Shown: positions 17,442-26,923 of the stretch, in pieces
Layout: each line of letters begins with the position of its first letter
How positions within the stretch are numbered: the first letter of the stretch is position 1
NCBI RefSeq assembly: GCF_900110995.1
Contig: NZ_FOJF01000001.1
Span: 3,322,803-3,386,802, forward strand
Source of the DNA: Chitinophaga sp. YR573
GTDB taxonomy: Bacteria; Bacteroidota; Bacteroidia; Chitinophagales; Chitinophagaceae
Direction: 5' to 3'
Length of the DNA: 64,000 nucleotides
Made by a program: the position numbers and the translations under genes
The notes under the pieces: generated by a model
Seen by the model: only the letters and a program-made list of their open reading frames with translations
Database searches by the model: none
Told to the model about the DNA's origin: nothing

Positions 17442-18890
17442 ATGAAAAAGATCTTCCTTTTTATGGCCATGTTATTGGGCTTTTCACCCCTTTTTGCACA
17501 GAAATATACTGCTGACTGGGCTTCGCTGAATAAGCGGGGTATCCCGGCATGGTTTAATGAATCCAAGTTTGGGATCTTTATTCATTGGGGGGTATATGCA
17601 GTGCCTTCTTATGCAGTGGTAGGTCCGGGAGGGTATTCTGAATGGTACTGGTGGCAGTTGAATGGGGCTACGGATGGCACACATCAGCAGGTGACTGCTT
17701 TTCATGATAAGAACTATGGAAGGGATTTTCCTTATGAGAAATTTGAACAGCAGTTTACGGCTTCGTTATTTGATCCTGCCCAGTGGGCGGATGTGTTTAA
17801 GCGTTCCGGGGCTAAGTATGTTGTACTGACTTCCAAACATCATGAGGGGTATTGTCTATGGGACAGTAAACAGGCGAATGAGTCCTGGGGGCATCCCTGG
17901 AATGCAGTGAGTGGTACGCCTAAACGTGATTTACTGGGGGATCTGACGACAGAAGTGCGGAAGGCCGGTTTAAAGATGGGATATTATTATTCCCTGTACG
18001 AATGGTTTAACCCGGTATGGAAGAAAGATAAACAGCAATATATTAAGGAAGTGATGACGCCTGAGTTTAAAGACCTGGTAACCCGTTATAAGCCTTCTGT
18101 GATTTTCTCTGACGGGGAATGGGACTTGTCTGATACTGCCTGGCATAGTACAGAGCTGCTGTCCTGGTTATATAATGAATCTCCTGTAAAGGATGAAGTG
18201 GTAGTAGATGATCGCTGGGGTAAGGATACACGGGGGAAGAATAACGGCGCGACTTACTTTACTTCTGAATATGGGAGTGGGATGCAACCGGGTGTAGTAT
18301 GGGAAGAGAACCAGGGTATTGGTAGTTCTTACGGATATAACCGTATGGAGAATGTGAATGATTACAAAAAGAGCAGTGATCTGGTTTTATTACTGGTGGA
18401 TATAGTGGCCCGTGGAGGTAATTTGTTACTGGATATCGGCCCCACTTCAGATGGACGGATTCCGGTGATTATGCAACAGCGGCTGATTGATATAGGGGCA
18501 TGGCTGGAGACTAACGGAGAAGCTATTTTTGATACAAAACCCTGGAAGGAAACACGTCAGTGGAGTGCAGGGAAACGTCCGGAAGTAAAGGAAGCCAATT
18601 TTATGGCGGATTATAATATCTCTAAGATGGTGTTACCTTCTAAGGACTATGCACATATTGAGATGTTCTTTACACAGAAACCGGGGGTGCTTTATTGTAT
18701 CGCAACAGCTTTTCAGCAGCAACTGAGGATTAAGAACTATACACCGGCTAAAAAAGCGGTAGTTAGTATTCTGGGGTGTAACAAAGTCATTGGTTATCAG
18801 CAACAAGGACACGATTTGGTGATAAATCTGGCCGGGTTAAAGCCGGGGGATATTCCGGGAAATATGTTTGTTGTGAAAATTAAAGAGTAG
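17442..18890 (+). CDS. Secreted alpha-L-fucosidase, GH29
   Basis: 482 aa. A signal peptide (MKKIFLFMAMLLGFSPLFAQ) precedes a GH29 (beta/alpha)8 barrel: WFNESKFGIFIHWGVYAVPS, VVLTSKHHEGYCLWDSK, LGDLTTEVRKAGLKMGYYYS, then VIFSDGEWD with the probable nucleophile Asp224, and NLLLDIGPTSDGRIP before the C-terminal beta domain. It should release terminal L-fucose from glycans in the periplasm or at the surface. An in-frame ATG at 17349 would prepend 31 residues that hide the signal peptide and lie across the hairpin, so 17442 is preferred. Linkage specificity is not deducible. Confidence 0.92.
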   Translation: MKKIFLFMAMLLGFSPLFAQKYTADWASLNKRGIPAWFNESKFGIFIHWGVYAVPSYAVVGPGGYSEWYWWQLNGATDGTHQQVTAFHDKNYGRDFPYEKFEQQFTASLFDPAQWADVFKRSGAKYVVLTSKHHEGYCLWDSKQANESWGHPWNAVSGTPKRDLLGDLTTEVRKAGLKMGYYYSLYEWFNPVWKKDKQQYIKEVMTPEFKDLVTRYKPSVIFSDGEWDLSDTAWHSTELLSWLYNESPVKDEVVVDDRWGKDTRGKNNGATYFTSEYGSGMQPGVVWEENQGIGSSYGYNRMENVNDYKKSSDLVLLLVDIVARGGNLLLDIGPTSDGRIPVIMQQRLIDIGAWLETNGEAIFDTKPWKETRQWSAGKRPEVKEANFMADYNISKMVLPSKDYAHIEMFFTQKPGVLYCIATAFQQQLRIKNYTPAKKAVVSILGCNKVIGYQQQGHDLVINLAGLKPGDIPGNMFVVKIKE

Positions 18891-18974
18891 GCAAAGTGCG
18901 CGGTTAATAGGGCGGAGAGTGGGAGGAGACAGGAAGGAGAGATACATTAGCCATGCTTTAGATAGGTTCAGAAC

Positions 18975-19054
18975 AGGAATAAAACAGGATCATCCTCCGT
19001 TTATCCTCCGTCTTTTAACGGAGGATAAACGGAGGATGATCCTGTTTTATTCCT
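18975..19054. repeat. Perfect 37-bp inverted repeat (hairpin) between convergent genes
   Basis: The arms at 18975-19011 and 19018-19054 are exact reverse complements separated by a 6-base loop. Within each arm the motif ATCCTCCGTTT/ATCCTCCGTC is tandemly repeated. It lies between the fucosidase stop and the convergent glutamate-synthase-like stop (16 bases away). There is no T-run on either side, so it does not look like a usual terminator. It would form a long dsRNA-like hairpin in both transcripts. Confidence 0.9.
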
Positions 19055-19069
19055 ATCTTATTCCTCTTA

Positions 19070-20626
19070 TTACCATTTGTCGCTACTTACCATTTCTATG
19101 ATTTCACCTTTCAATAAGGAGCCGGTAGGTGTGTTGGGGTATATTTCTTCGAAGCTGCGAACCTGGTTCATAAATACCCTGCGGGAAATATGCCCCCTGG
19201 TAATTTCGTGAGGGTCTCCCAGTCCGGCAGCAGCTGTTAATTCAATGGCGCTTTCTATGGTATCGCGGTGGTAGTTAGCCACGCGGTGTTTTTTATCTTC
19301 TACTACCAGCCCGGCCATTAACCATTTATCCTGGGTAGCTACGCCTGTAGGGCAGCGGTTGGTATTACATACCAGAGCCTGTATGCAACCCAGGGCCATC
19401 ATCATGGCTCTTGCACTGTTGCAGGTATCTGCGCCTAAGGCCATGGCCCTTAGAATATGGTAGCCGGTAAGGACTTTACCGGATGCGATCAGTTTTATTT
19501 TGGTACGGATGCTGTAGCCTCTGAGGGTATCATGTACAAAGGCCAGGGCATCCATGAGGGGCATACCCACGGAATTAGAGAATTCAGGAGGTGCCGCGCC
19601 AGTGCCGCCTTCTCCACCATCAACAGTGATGAAGTCCGGATAACAGCCGGTTTCCAGCATCGCTTTACAGATGGCGTGGAACTCCTGTTTCTGGCCTATA
19701 CATAACTTGAAGCCTACCGGCTTCCCGCCGCTTAACTTCCGCATATGGCTGATGAAGGTGACCATTTCACGGGGAGAGCTGAAAGCGGTATGATAAGGAG
19801 GAGAAGCAACTGTAGTATTGGGTTTTACGTGCCTAATAGCCGCAATTTCGGGTGTATTCTTAGAAGCAGGTAAAATACCACCATGACCCGGTTTAGCTCC
19901 CTGGGAGATCTTTAATTCGATCATTTTTATCTGGGGGATGGCACTTTTCTCTGCGAAGAGTTTTTCGTCGAAGTTGCCTTCGTCGTTACGGCAGCCGAAG
20001 TAACCGGTACCTATCTGCCATATGATATCTCCACCCTGGTTCAGGTGATGTTCACTGATCCCCCCTTCTCCTGTATTATGAGCGAAGTTACCCAGCTTTG
20101 CCCCGCCGTTCAGCGCTTCTACTGCGTTGGAACTCAATGAGCCATAACTCATAGCGGATACGTTGAGGATACTGGCAGAGTAGGGTTGGGTACATTCATC
20201 TCCCCCGAAAAGTACCCGGGGATCTTTATTCATTTTATCGAATGAACGGGGTTGTATGGAATGGGCCATCCATTCGTATCCTTCTGCGTATACATTGAAC
20301 TGGGTACCAAAGGGCTGGGAATTGAGTTCTCTTTTTGCCCGCTGGTAAATGGTGGAGCGGTCTACCCGGTTTATAGGGCTGCCGTCGATATCACTTTCAA
20401 CGAAGTACTGGTAAATTTTAGGACGGATATCTTCCATGAAATAACGCAAACGGCCCACGATAGGGTAGTTGCGCATAATAGCATGTTTTTTCTGTGTAAT
20501 GTCTATTAATCCCATGATAATGAGTGGTACTATGAGAGCCAACAACCACCATGTCCATGGGAAGAAATAACCAAGTGCCGCAATAACTGCCACACTGCCA
20601 AGCGAGAAAGCAATAAATCCTTTCAT
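19070..20626 (-). CDS. FMN-binding glutamate-synthase-family protein, membrane anchored
   Basis: 518 aa. Two N-terminal membrane helices (about 2-20 and 24-42) precede a GltB-like FMN/Fe-S barrel domain: PYSASILNVSAMSYGSLSSN, NTGEGGISEHHLNQGGDI, KPGHGGILPASKN, FITVDGGEGGTGAAPPEFSN, GADTCNSARAMMMALGCIQA and CNTNRCPTGVATQD. The clustered Cys residues fit the 3Fe-4S ligands of glutamate synthase. The N-terminal glutaminase domain is absent, so it is not a complete GltB; the physiological reaction of this stand-alone class is unsettled. Its gene is convergent with the fucosidase gene and divergent from the hexosaminidase gene. Confidence 0.88.
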   Translation of the reverse strand: MKGFIAFSLGSVAVIAALGYFFPWTWWLLALIVPLIIMGLIDITQKKHAIMRNYPIVGRLRYFMEDIRPKIYQYFVESDIDGSPINRVDRSTIYQRAKRELNSQPFGTQFNVYAEGYEWMAHSIQPRSFDKMNKDPRVLFGGDECTQPYSASILNVSAMSYGSLSSNAVEALNGGAKLGNFAHNTGEGGISEHHLNQGGDIIWQIGTGYFGCRNDEGNFDEKLFAEKSAIPQIKMIELKISQGAKPGHGGILPASKNTPEIAAIRHVKPNTTVASPPYHTAFSSPREMVTFISHMRKLSGGKPVGFKLCIGQKQEFHAICKAMLETGCYPDFITVDGGEGGTGAAPPEFSNSVGMPLMDALAFVHDTLRGYSIRTKIKLIASGKVLTGYHILRAMALGADTCNSARAMMMALGCIQALVCNTNRCPTGVATQDKWLMAGLVVEDKKHRVANYHRDTIESAIELTAAAGLGDPHEITRGHISRRVFMNQVRSFEEIYPNTPTGSLLKGEIIEMVSSDKW

Positions 20627-20822
20627 ATATTAAGTCCCTTTTATTTAATAAATAAAGATAGGGAAAATCAAAAGGTGAACATTTTATGTTACATCAGTTC
20701 CTTCTCTTTTAACACATTGTTGATTCTCACTGTACCAGTTTTTAAGGAAGAAAAACTTACCCAATAGCTGTTTGATTTGCAACAGTATAACATTATCTTA
20801 CGGCAGTTAATATAGTTCACTT

Positions 20823-23414
20823 ATGAATTTTCGCCGTTTAACTCTCGTATGCAGCCTGCTGGTGGTGATTGTCGCACCAGGCTTTGCACAAGCCACGTTT
20901 GAAACTTCCCGGTTGAAGGTATCCTGGGAAGTAGTTGAAAATCACTACAAGGGGAAAGATCAGTTCCTCTCTGTATTTAAGATTGTAAATACTGGTAAGA
21001 CGGCTTTACCCGCACAGGGCTGGCAGTTGTATTTCAACTTTGTACGGTTTATTACACCTGGTGTTACTGCCGGGAATGTGAGTGCATCACACATAAACGG
21101 TGATCTGTATAAGTTAACACCTACTGCAGCCAGTAAAGGTATTGCACCTGGTGATTCTCTTCGTATAGAGCTGGTAGCAGATGCCTGGGCGGTGAATTTT
21201 ACAGATGCTCCGGATGGTTTGTATCTTGTATGGGATAATGATCCAGCCAAAGGATATCCGCTCAAAAATTACAGTATCCTTCCTTCTACACAGCCTAAAC
21301 AGTATCTGCGTTTTCCGGGTGATAAATCCCCTTTGCTGACGGCTGCTGATATCTACAAACAGAATAAGAATATTCCTGATATAGCCGCTTCTAAATTACC
21401 GTTGGTATTTCCTACTGCGCAGGAAGAAGTAGCAGGTACCGGTGCTTATATACTGGACATTAATACACATATTAATGCGGCTCCTGCTTTTAGTAATGAA
21501 GCCGCTTACCTGTCATCAGAACTGGGAAATATACTGGGTAAGAAACCTGCCATCGTGGGTGGTACCGGTATTGACTTACAGCGTGATAGTAGTTTTGCTG
21601 CTGAGGCATATAGTTTAGATGTAACTGCTGCTGGTGTTGTTATTAAAGCTGCGGATGGTGCAGGGATTTTTAATGGTATACAATCGCTGAAAATGGTTAT
21701 GCCGCCTGCTACCTGGGCTGGTGTACAGAAGTCTGTGACTATTCCGGCTGTGAGTGTGAAAGACGGACCGCGTTATGGGTACCGTGCTTTTATGCTGGAT
21801 GTAGCGCGTAATTTTCATAGTAAGAACGATATACTGCGATTACTGGAAGTGATGTCATTGTATAAACTGAATGTGCTGCATTTTCACCTGACGGATGATG
21901 AAGGCTGGAGGCTGGAAATTCCTTCCCTGCCTGAGTTGACAGCTGTAGGCGGACATCGCGCACATGGGGTAGATGAGACAGCTGCATTGCAGCCTGCATA
22001 TGGTTCAGGACCTGATTTAGTGGATAGTGCAGGTAATGGTTTTTACTCCCGCAAAGATTTTATAGAGATATTACAGTATGCAACTATAAGGCATATACGT
22101 GTTATTCCTGAGATAGAAACACCGGGGCATGCTCGTGCCGCTATCAAATCTATGGACGCGCGTTATGCAAGATTAATGAAGGAAGGGAAACGTGAAGAAG
22201 CAGAAACATATCTGTTAAGAGATCTGGAAGATAAATCAGAATATCATTCTGTGCAGAACTGGAATGATAACGTGATTAACGTTGCTTCGCCTGCTGTGTA
22301 CCGTTTTCTGGATAAGGTAGTGGAAGAGGTACAGGCTATGTATAAAGATGCCGGTGCTCCTCTGGAATATGTGCATATGGGAGGAGATGAAGTGCCTGGT
22401 GGTGTATGGGAGAAATCTCCGGTGGTGAAGACCTTGATGGCGAAGGATAGCAGAATTAAGAATACAAATGATCTGTGGTATTACTATTATGGAAAGGTGT
22501 ATTCCCTGTTGAATGCAAGAGGATTGAAGTTGTATGGCTGGGAAGAGATGGGCATGCGTAAAACAATACTGGATGGTCAGCCGCATAATATTCCAAATCC
22601 TGATTTCAGTAATGGTGGTTTTATGCTGGATGTATGGAATAATACAATGGGTGGTGGTGCAGAAGATCTGGCTTACAGACTGGCGAACGCTAATTATAAA
22701 GTGGTATTCTCTGGGGTGAGCAACCTGTATTTTGATATGGCTTATCAGAAGGTGTTTGATGAACCAGGTTTTTACTGGGGTGGATTTGTGGATATCGATA
22801 AACCGTTCTATCTGATTCCTGAAGATTATTATAAAAATTCTAAAGTGGATGCACTGGATAATCCGCTGAGACCTGATCTTTTTGTAGGGAAGGACCGTTT
22901 AACTTCTTATGGTGCGGATAACATTATAGGGATACAGGGGTTGTTGTGGAGTGAAACCGTGAAGAATTCCGGAAGAATGGAATACATGCTGCTGCCTAAG
23001 TTACTGGCGTTGGCTGAACGTGCCTGGGCTAAGAATCCTGCGTGGGCTACTGAAAAGGATAATGCAAAGAGTGAAGAGATGTATCAGAAAGCATGGGGTG
23101 CATTTGCGAATGTATTGGGTAAACGTGAAATGGTAAGACTGGATCATTATAATGGAGGGTATAATTACCGTATTCCTACTGCGGGTGCAGCGATTATAAA
23201 TGGTGCTGTTGTAGCTAATTTACAAGTACCTGGTCTGGTGATCCGTTATACTACCAACGGGAAAGAACCGGATGTTAAAAGCAAGGTGTATACAGGTCCT
23301 GTTAAAGAAAAAGGAATCATCACTTTTAAAGTGTTTGATACAAGAGGACGTAGCAGCAGAGTAACTTCTGTAGTGAATAAATCAGCTGATATGAAGGCCG
23401 GGGCTTTACAATAA
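20823..23414 (+). CDS. Secreted beta-N-acetylhexosaminidase / chitobiase, GH20
   Basis: 863 aa. Order: signal peptide 1-22; chitobiase-type carbohydrate-binding domain about 27-165 (LPAQGWQLYFNFVRFI); GH20b domain; catalytic TIM barrel about 325-760 with FHLTDDEGWRLEIPSLPEL and the catalytic Asp522-Glu523 in HMGGDEVPGG; and the LLWSETVKNSGRMEYMLLPK segment; a C-terminal chitobiase domain about 790-855 (YTTNGKEPDVKSKVYTGPV). It removes terminal GlcNAc/GalNAc from chitooligosaccharides or glycans in the periplasm by substrate-assisted catalysis. Domain order follows bacterial chitobiases. Followed by the REP cluster. Confidence 0.94.
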   Translation: MNFRRLTLVCSLLVVIVAPGFAQATFETSRLKVSWEVVENHYKGKDQFLSVFKIVNTGKTALPAQGWQLYFNFVRFITPGVTAGNVSASHINGDLYKLTPTAASKGIAPGDSLRIELVADAWAVNFTDAPDGLYLVWDNDPAKGYPLKNYSILPSTQPKQYLRFPGDKSPLLTAADIYKQNKNIPDIAASKLPLVFPTAQEEVAGTGAYILDINTHINAAPAFSNEAAYLSSELGNILGKKPAIVGGTGIDLQRDSSFAAEAYSLDVTAAGVVIKAADGAGIFNGIQSLKMVMPPATWAGVQKSVTIPAVSVKDGPRYGYRAFMLDVARNFHSKNDILRLLEVMSLYKLNVLHFHLTDDEGWRLEIPSLPELTAVGGHRAHGVDETAALQPAYGSGPDLVDSAGNGFYSRKDFIEILQYATIRHIRVIPEIETPGHARAAIKSMDARYARLMKEGKREEAETYLLRDLEDKSEYHSVQNWNDNVINVASPAVYRFLDKVVEEVQAMYKDAGAPLEYVHMGGDEVPGGVWEKSPVVKTLMAKDSRIKNTNDLWYYYYGKVYSLLNARGLKLYGWEEMGMRKTILDGQPHNIPNPDFSNGGFMLDVWNNTMGGGAEDLAYRLANANYKVVFSGVSNLYFDMAYQKVFDEPGFYWGGFVDIDKPFYLIPEDYYKNSKVDALDNPLRPDLFVGKDRLTSYGADNIIGIQGLLWSETVKNSGRMEYMLLPKLLALAERAWAKNPAWATEKDNAKSEEMYQKAWGAFANVLGKREMVRLDHYNGGYNYRIPTAGAAIINGAVVANLQVPGLVIRYTTNGKEPDVKSKVYTGPVKEKGIITFKVFDTRGRSSRVTSVVNKSADMKAGALQ

Positions 23415-23431
23415 AAAGAGATTTTATAACA

Positions 23432-23640
23432 TAGCTCCGTTAGGAGCGACGTGTTTGTAGCAAATATTGATATCCTCTTTAATTGACTCCGTAGGAGTCC
23501 CCTATTATTCGCGAATTAGGGGACTCCTACGGAGTCTGTGTTTTGTTGGATAAGTTGTTTGCTACAAACACGGGGCTCCTGACGGAGCCAAGTTTGTTAG
23601 ATCAGATTTTGCACTAAACATGTCGCTCCTAACGGAGCTA
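23432..23640. repeat. Cluster of REP-like palindromes (four units, BIME-like)
   Basis: Four related elements. R1 is 23432-23462 (TAGCTCCGTTAGGAGCGACG...). R2 is 23485-23536, a perfect 20-bp inverted repeat starting GACTCCGTAGGAGTCC with a loop holding ATTCGCGAAT. R3 is 23561-23589 (GCTACAAACACGG...). R4 is 23611-23640 (...GTCGCTCCTAACGGAGCTA). R1 is the reverse complement of R4 with only a few differences, so the cluster is bounded by inverted copies. The stems change by compensatory substitutions. R3 nearly equals the solitary element at 7357. Such families are typically mobilised by RAYT transposases; none is in this window. Confidence 0.85.
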
Positions 23641-23717
23641 TAAATAGAAACTTTACAGCCGTTAATAGTTTATCAGGGTCTTTTAATATTTTATGCAATA
23701 AATACACTTACTTATAG

Positions 23718-23725
23718 TAAATTTG
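23718..23725 (+). promoter_or_regulatory. -7 element (TAAATTTG) for the universal stress protein gene
   Basis: An exact TAnnTTTG match 65 bases before the start codon, just downstream of the REP cluster. The -33 region is only T-rich (TATTTTATG), so the call rests on the -7 box. Confidence 0.4.
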
Positions 23726-23790
23726 CTTAATAAATGGGCATGAGCCTATTCCCGCCTGAACCTACTACACATCTCTGCTCTTAAAAAACG

Positions 23791-24234
23791 ATGCATATGT
23801 CAAAGATTATGATAGCTGTAGATTTTAGCAGCTATTCCGCCAGCGTTATCGCTGCCGGTATGGAACTGGCCAGGAGTACAAAATCCTCAGTAGTATTACT
23901 TTCTATTCTGGATAAAGCGGCCGAACTGATTCCGTCTATAGAAGGCGGTGAATCTTCCGATGAATGGACAAGAAGGGTACAGGACATCGCCACGCGCCTG
24001 AATGTTTTTGCAGCAAATTATTCTGATGTAGCCGTAAGCGTTAGTGCCATCATTGGAAACCCGAAAGCGGATATCCTTGAACAGGCAGCAGAACAGGAAA
24101 TACATACACTTGTACTGGGAACACATGGACGTACCGGGCTAGACCATTTGCTGGTTGGCAGTACTGCGGAATTTGTGATCCGTCATTCTACAATACCTGT
24201 ACTGGTAGTGCCGTATAAACAAACAAAGCATTAA
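23791..24234 (+). CDS. Universal stress protein, UspA family, single domain
   Basis: 147 aa. The N-terminal MIAVDFSSYSASVIAAGMEL and the C-terminal ATP-binding signature GTHGRTGLDHLLVGSTAEFV, then IPVLVVPYK, define a complete Usp domain with the G-2X-G-9X-G(S/T) motif, so it is the nucleotide-binding subtype. The exact role is unknown; such proteins accumulate under stress or growth arrest. An alternative start two codons downstream (23797, MSKIMIAVDF) fits the usual family N-terminus equally well. Confidence 0.9.
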   Translation: MHMSKIMIAVDFSSYSASVIAAGMELARSTKSSVVLLSILDKAAELIPSIEGGESSDEWTRRVQDIATRLNVFAANYSDVAVSVSAIIGNPKADILEQAAEQEIHTLVLGTHGRTGLDHLLVGSTAEFVIRHSTIPVLVVPYKQTKH

Positions 24235-24283
24235 AATTAAATTAAACTAGAGGTTCTCACCCTTTTTCACCACAACTTACTTG

Positions 24284-24291
24284 TAGATTTG
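24284..24291 (+). promoter_or_regulatory. -7 element (TAGATTTG) for the mprF-virJ operon
   Basis: Exact TAnnTTTG octamer 42 bases before the mprF start. No clear -33 TTTG at 17-20 bases spacing. Suggests the operon is transcribed separately from the stress protein gene. Confidence 0.45.
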
Positions 24292-24333
24292 TGTATAAGT
24301 GTGAGAAACGCTTAACGACAAAATCGACCTGTA

Positions 24334-26919
24334 ATGCCCTTGATGAATAAGTTGAAATTAGGACCATTGTTGCGTAAGCTGCATTGGAAAGAGTTACTGG
24401 CTGTACTGTTCATACTGTTAGCCATTTACTTTTTCCGGCAGCAACGGCATGAGCTGATGTCATTGATGCCAGCCATTGAACGCGCTAACCGTTTTTGGGT
24501 AATCACCGGTGTATTACTTACCGGAGGATATATCCTTTTGCAGGCATTAATGTATGCCTATAGTTTTAAATCGGTAGGTAGTAAACTGGATGTGGAGCGA
24601 TGCACTGAGTTATTTCTGAAAAGAAACCTGCTGAGTATTTTTCTTCCCGCAGGAGGAGTGAGTTCCCTGGCCTACTTACCTCAGAGCCTTAAGCGCAGTT
24701 ACATCAGCAAACAACAGATTCACCAGGCATCCGGTATTTACGGATTTACGGGGATCTTCTCCGTATTCCTGGTAGGGATACCGGTAGTTGGATTTGCGAT
24801 ACTGCATGATGAATCTATGCTGGATGCTGTAGGCGGACTGGTAGGTATCTGCCTGGTACTGGGGCTGACAGTATGGGTTGTACGTTCTTTCCAGACGAAA
24901 GGATCTGCTTATCGCCTGCTTGAAAAATATTTTCCCAAGGCCATTATACATGTAGATGAGATCTTTGCATTCAACCTGCATCGCCCTTCCTTTGCAAAAA
25001 CAGTACTGGCATCTGCCGGTATTGAAATAGTAGGTATTGCGCATCTGTATATCAGTATGCTGGCCACAGGGGCAACGCCTTCGCTTGAAGCTGCCTGTGT
25101 GGGATACATTGTAGCCACCATCTTCCTGATCGTGTCTCCTTTTCTCCGTGGATTAGGCGCGATAGAATTGTCTCTTGCTTACTTACTGACTAATTACGGA
25201 TATACTTCTCTGCAGGCGCTGGAAATCACCCTGCTCTACCGCCTGTTTGAATTCTGGTTACCCCTGATGGGTGGTATACTGGCTTTTATCTTAAAAGGCA
25301 GGCATCTGGTGTTGAGGTTATTACCACCGGTATTGATTTTTCTGTTGGGCATGGTCAATATCTTTTCTGTATTAACACCACCACTGACCAACCGTATTAA
25401 AATGCTCAGGGCTTATATTCCGGGGGAGAGTATCCACGCGTCCAACCTGTTGGTAGTATTCCTGGGGTTGGTATTGTTGGTGACGGCCACTTTCCTGTTC
25501 CGGGGCTTACGCAGCGCCTGGACAGTGGCATTGTCCGTGTCTGTATTGTCTGCCATCGGGCATATCAGTAAGGCGTTGGACTATGAAGAAGCTACGCTGG
25601 CCTTGCTGACCAGTCTTATTTTGATTATAACAGCACGTCAGTACCGGGTAAGGAGTAACCGGCAACTGGTGAATATAGGGGTGGTTACGGCAGTGGCTAC
25701 ATTGCTGGTGGTGTTGATATTCGGGACGATAGGGTTCTATTTCCTGAATGTGCGGCACTTTGGAATGGACTTTACACTGCTTCGTTCCCTGCGGGCCTCT
25801 TTTCATGGGTTCCTGTTACTGGAAGATGACGGGTTGCATCCGGTAACACGTTTCGGTCGTGAATTTTTAAGTGCGATCCGGGTACTGGGCGTAGGTGCCT
25901 GGGCGTTTTTGTTCTATACTATCATCCGGCCATATCTGCCGGTAGGCAAGCAAACCAATGCTGCTCTTGAAAAAGCACAATTTTACCTGAGCCAGTATGG
26001 AAATTCTGCGATGGATTATTTTAAGATAGCGGATGATAAGTTGTTGTTCGTCTCTGAGGATAACCAGGGATTCATCGCTTACAGGGTAGCCAGCAGCTTT
26101 GCCATTGTGCTGGAAGAACCTGTTTGTGCAGAAGATGCCAAATTGCCCCTTTTGCAGGAATTTGAGGCTCAATGCCGCAAAATGGGGCTTCGTCCTGCTT
26201 TTTATCGTGTAGATGAACAAAGTATGTATTATTTTGAGCATCTGCGGAAAAAGAAACTGCTGATAGGACAGGAGGGGATTATGGACGTTACAACCTTCTC
26301 CCTCAGTGGAAAGGATAAGAAGTCTATGCGGAACGGATTGAATAGTCTTGCCGCCAAGGGATATATTACTACCATGAACCGTGCACCGTTGTCGTTAGAA
26401 TTGGTACAGGAATTGAAAGAGGTATCTGATGAATGGCTGGAACAATACGATGTGAAGGAGCTGACTTTCTCCCAGGGATTGTTTGATGTGGATGCAATTC
26501 TGGAACAGGATGTAATTACAGTGACCAATGCGGAAGGGCAGATTGCCGCTTTCCTGAATATCATTCCGGATTATGCCCCTGGTGAATGTACATACGACCT
26601 GATACGTAAACGGACGGATGCTCCGGGAGGGTGTATGGATGCGCTGATCATTGCATTGATACAGGATGCAAAAGAGAAAGGCCTGCAATACCTGAATTTA
26701 GGGCTGGTACCAATGTCTGGTATAGAGCAGCCTCAGAATACGGCGGAGCAGGTAGTGAAGTTTGCTTATGAGAAGATCAAGGCTTTCCGTCATTATCATG
26801 GATTGCGTGAATTTAAAGAGAAATATGCTACCGAGTGGGCAAATAAATACCTCGTATACGAACATGACTTTGACCTTATACAGTTGCCTGCAGCGCTTAG
26901 TAAGGTGATGAAAACATAA
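24334..26919 (+). CDS. mprF: MprF-like lysylphosphatidylglycerol synthase/flippase
   Basis: 861 aa, the length of full MprF proteins. The N-terminal two thirds hold about 14 membrane helices, first the flippase-type region (LFLKRNLLSIFLPAGGVSSL, later FLRGLGAIELSLAYLLTNYG). The cytosolic C-terminal part from about 545 is the DUF2156 GNAT-fold aminoacyl-transferase (SEDNQGFIAYRVASSFAIVL, KDKKSMRNGLNSLAAKGY, YLNLGLVPMSGI). It should move Lys (or Ala) from tRNA to phosphatidylglycerol and flip it, lowering surface charge. The amino acid used is not deducible. virJ follows after 4 bases. An alternative start is 24343. Confidence 0.88.
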   Translation: MPLMNKLKLGPLLRKLHWKELLAVLFILLAIYFFRQQRHELMSLMPAIERANRFWVITGVLLTGGYILLQALMYAYSFKSVGSKLDVERCTELFLKRNLLSIFLPAGGVSSLAYLPQSLKRSYISKQQIHQASGIYGFTGIFSVFLVGIPVVGFAILHDESMLDAVGGLVGICLVLGLTVWVVRSFQTKGSAYRLLEKYFPKAIIHVDEIFAFNLHRPSFAKTVLASAGIEIVGIAHLYISMLATGATPSLEAACVGYIVATIFLIVSPFLRGLGAIELSLAYLLTNYGYTSLQALEITLLYRLFEFWLPLMGGILAFILKGRHLVLRLLPPVLIFLLGMVNIFSVLTPPLTNRIKMLRAYIPGESIHASNLLVVFLGLVLLVTATFLFRGLRSAWTVALSVSVLSAIGHISKALDYEEATLALLTSLILIITARQYRVRSNRQLVNIGVVTAVATLLVVLIFGTIGFYFLNVRHFGMDFTLLRSLRASFHGFLLLEDDGLHPVTRFGREFLSAIRVLGVGAWAFLFYTIIRPYLPVGKQTNAALEKAQFYLSQYGNSAMDYFKIADDKLLFVSEDNQGFIAYRVASSFAIVLEEPVCAEDAKLPLLQEFEAQCRKMGLRPAFYRVDEQSMYYFEHLRKKKLLIGQEGIMDVTTFSLSGKDKKSMRNGLNSLAAKGYITTMNRAPLSLELVQELKEVSDEWLEQYDVKELTFSQGLFDVDAILEQDVITVTNAEGQIAAFLNIIPDYAPGECTYDLIRKRTDAPGGCMDALIIALIQDAKEKGLQYLNLGLVPMSGIEQPQNTAEQVVKFAYEKIKAFRHYHGLREFKEKYATEWANKYLVYEHDFDLIQLPAALSKVMKT

Positions 26920-26923
26920 TAAA

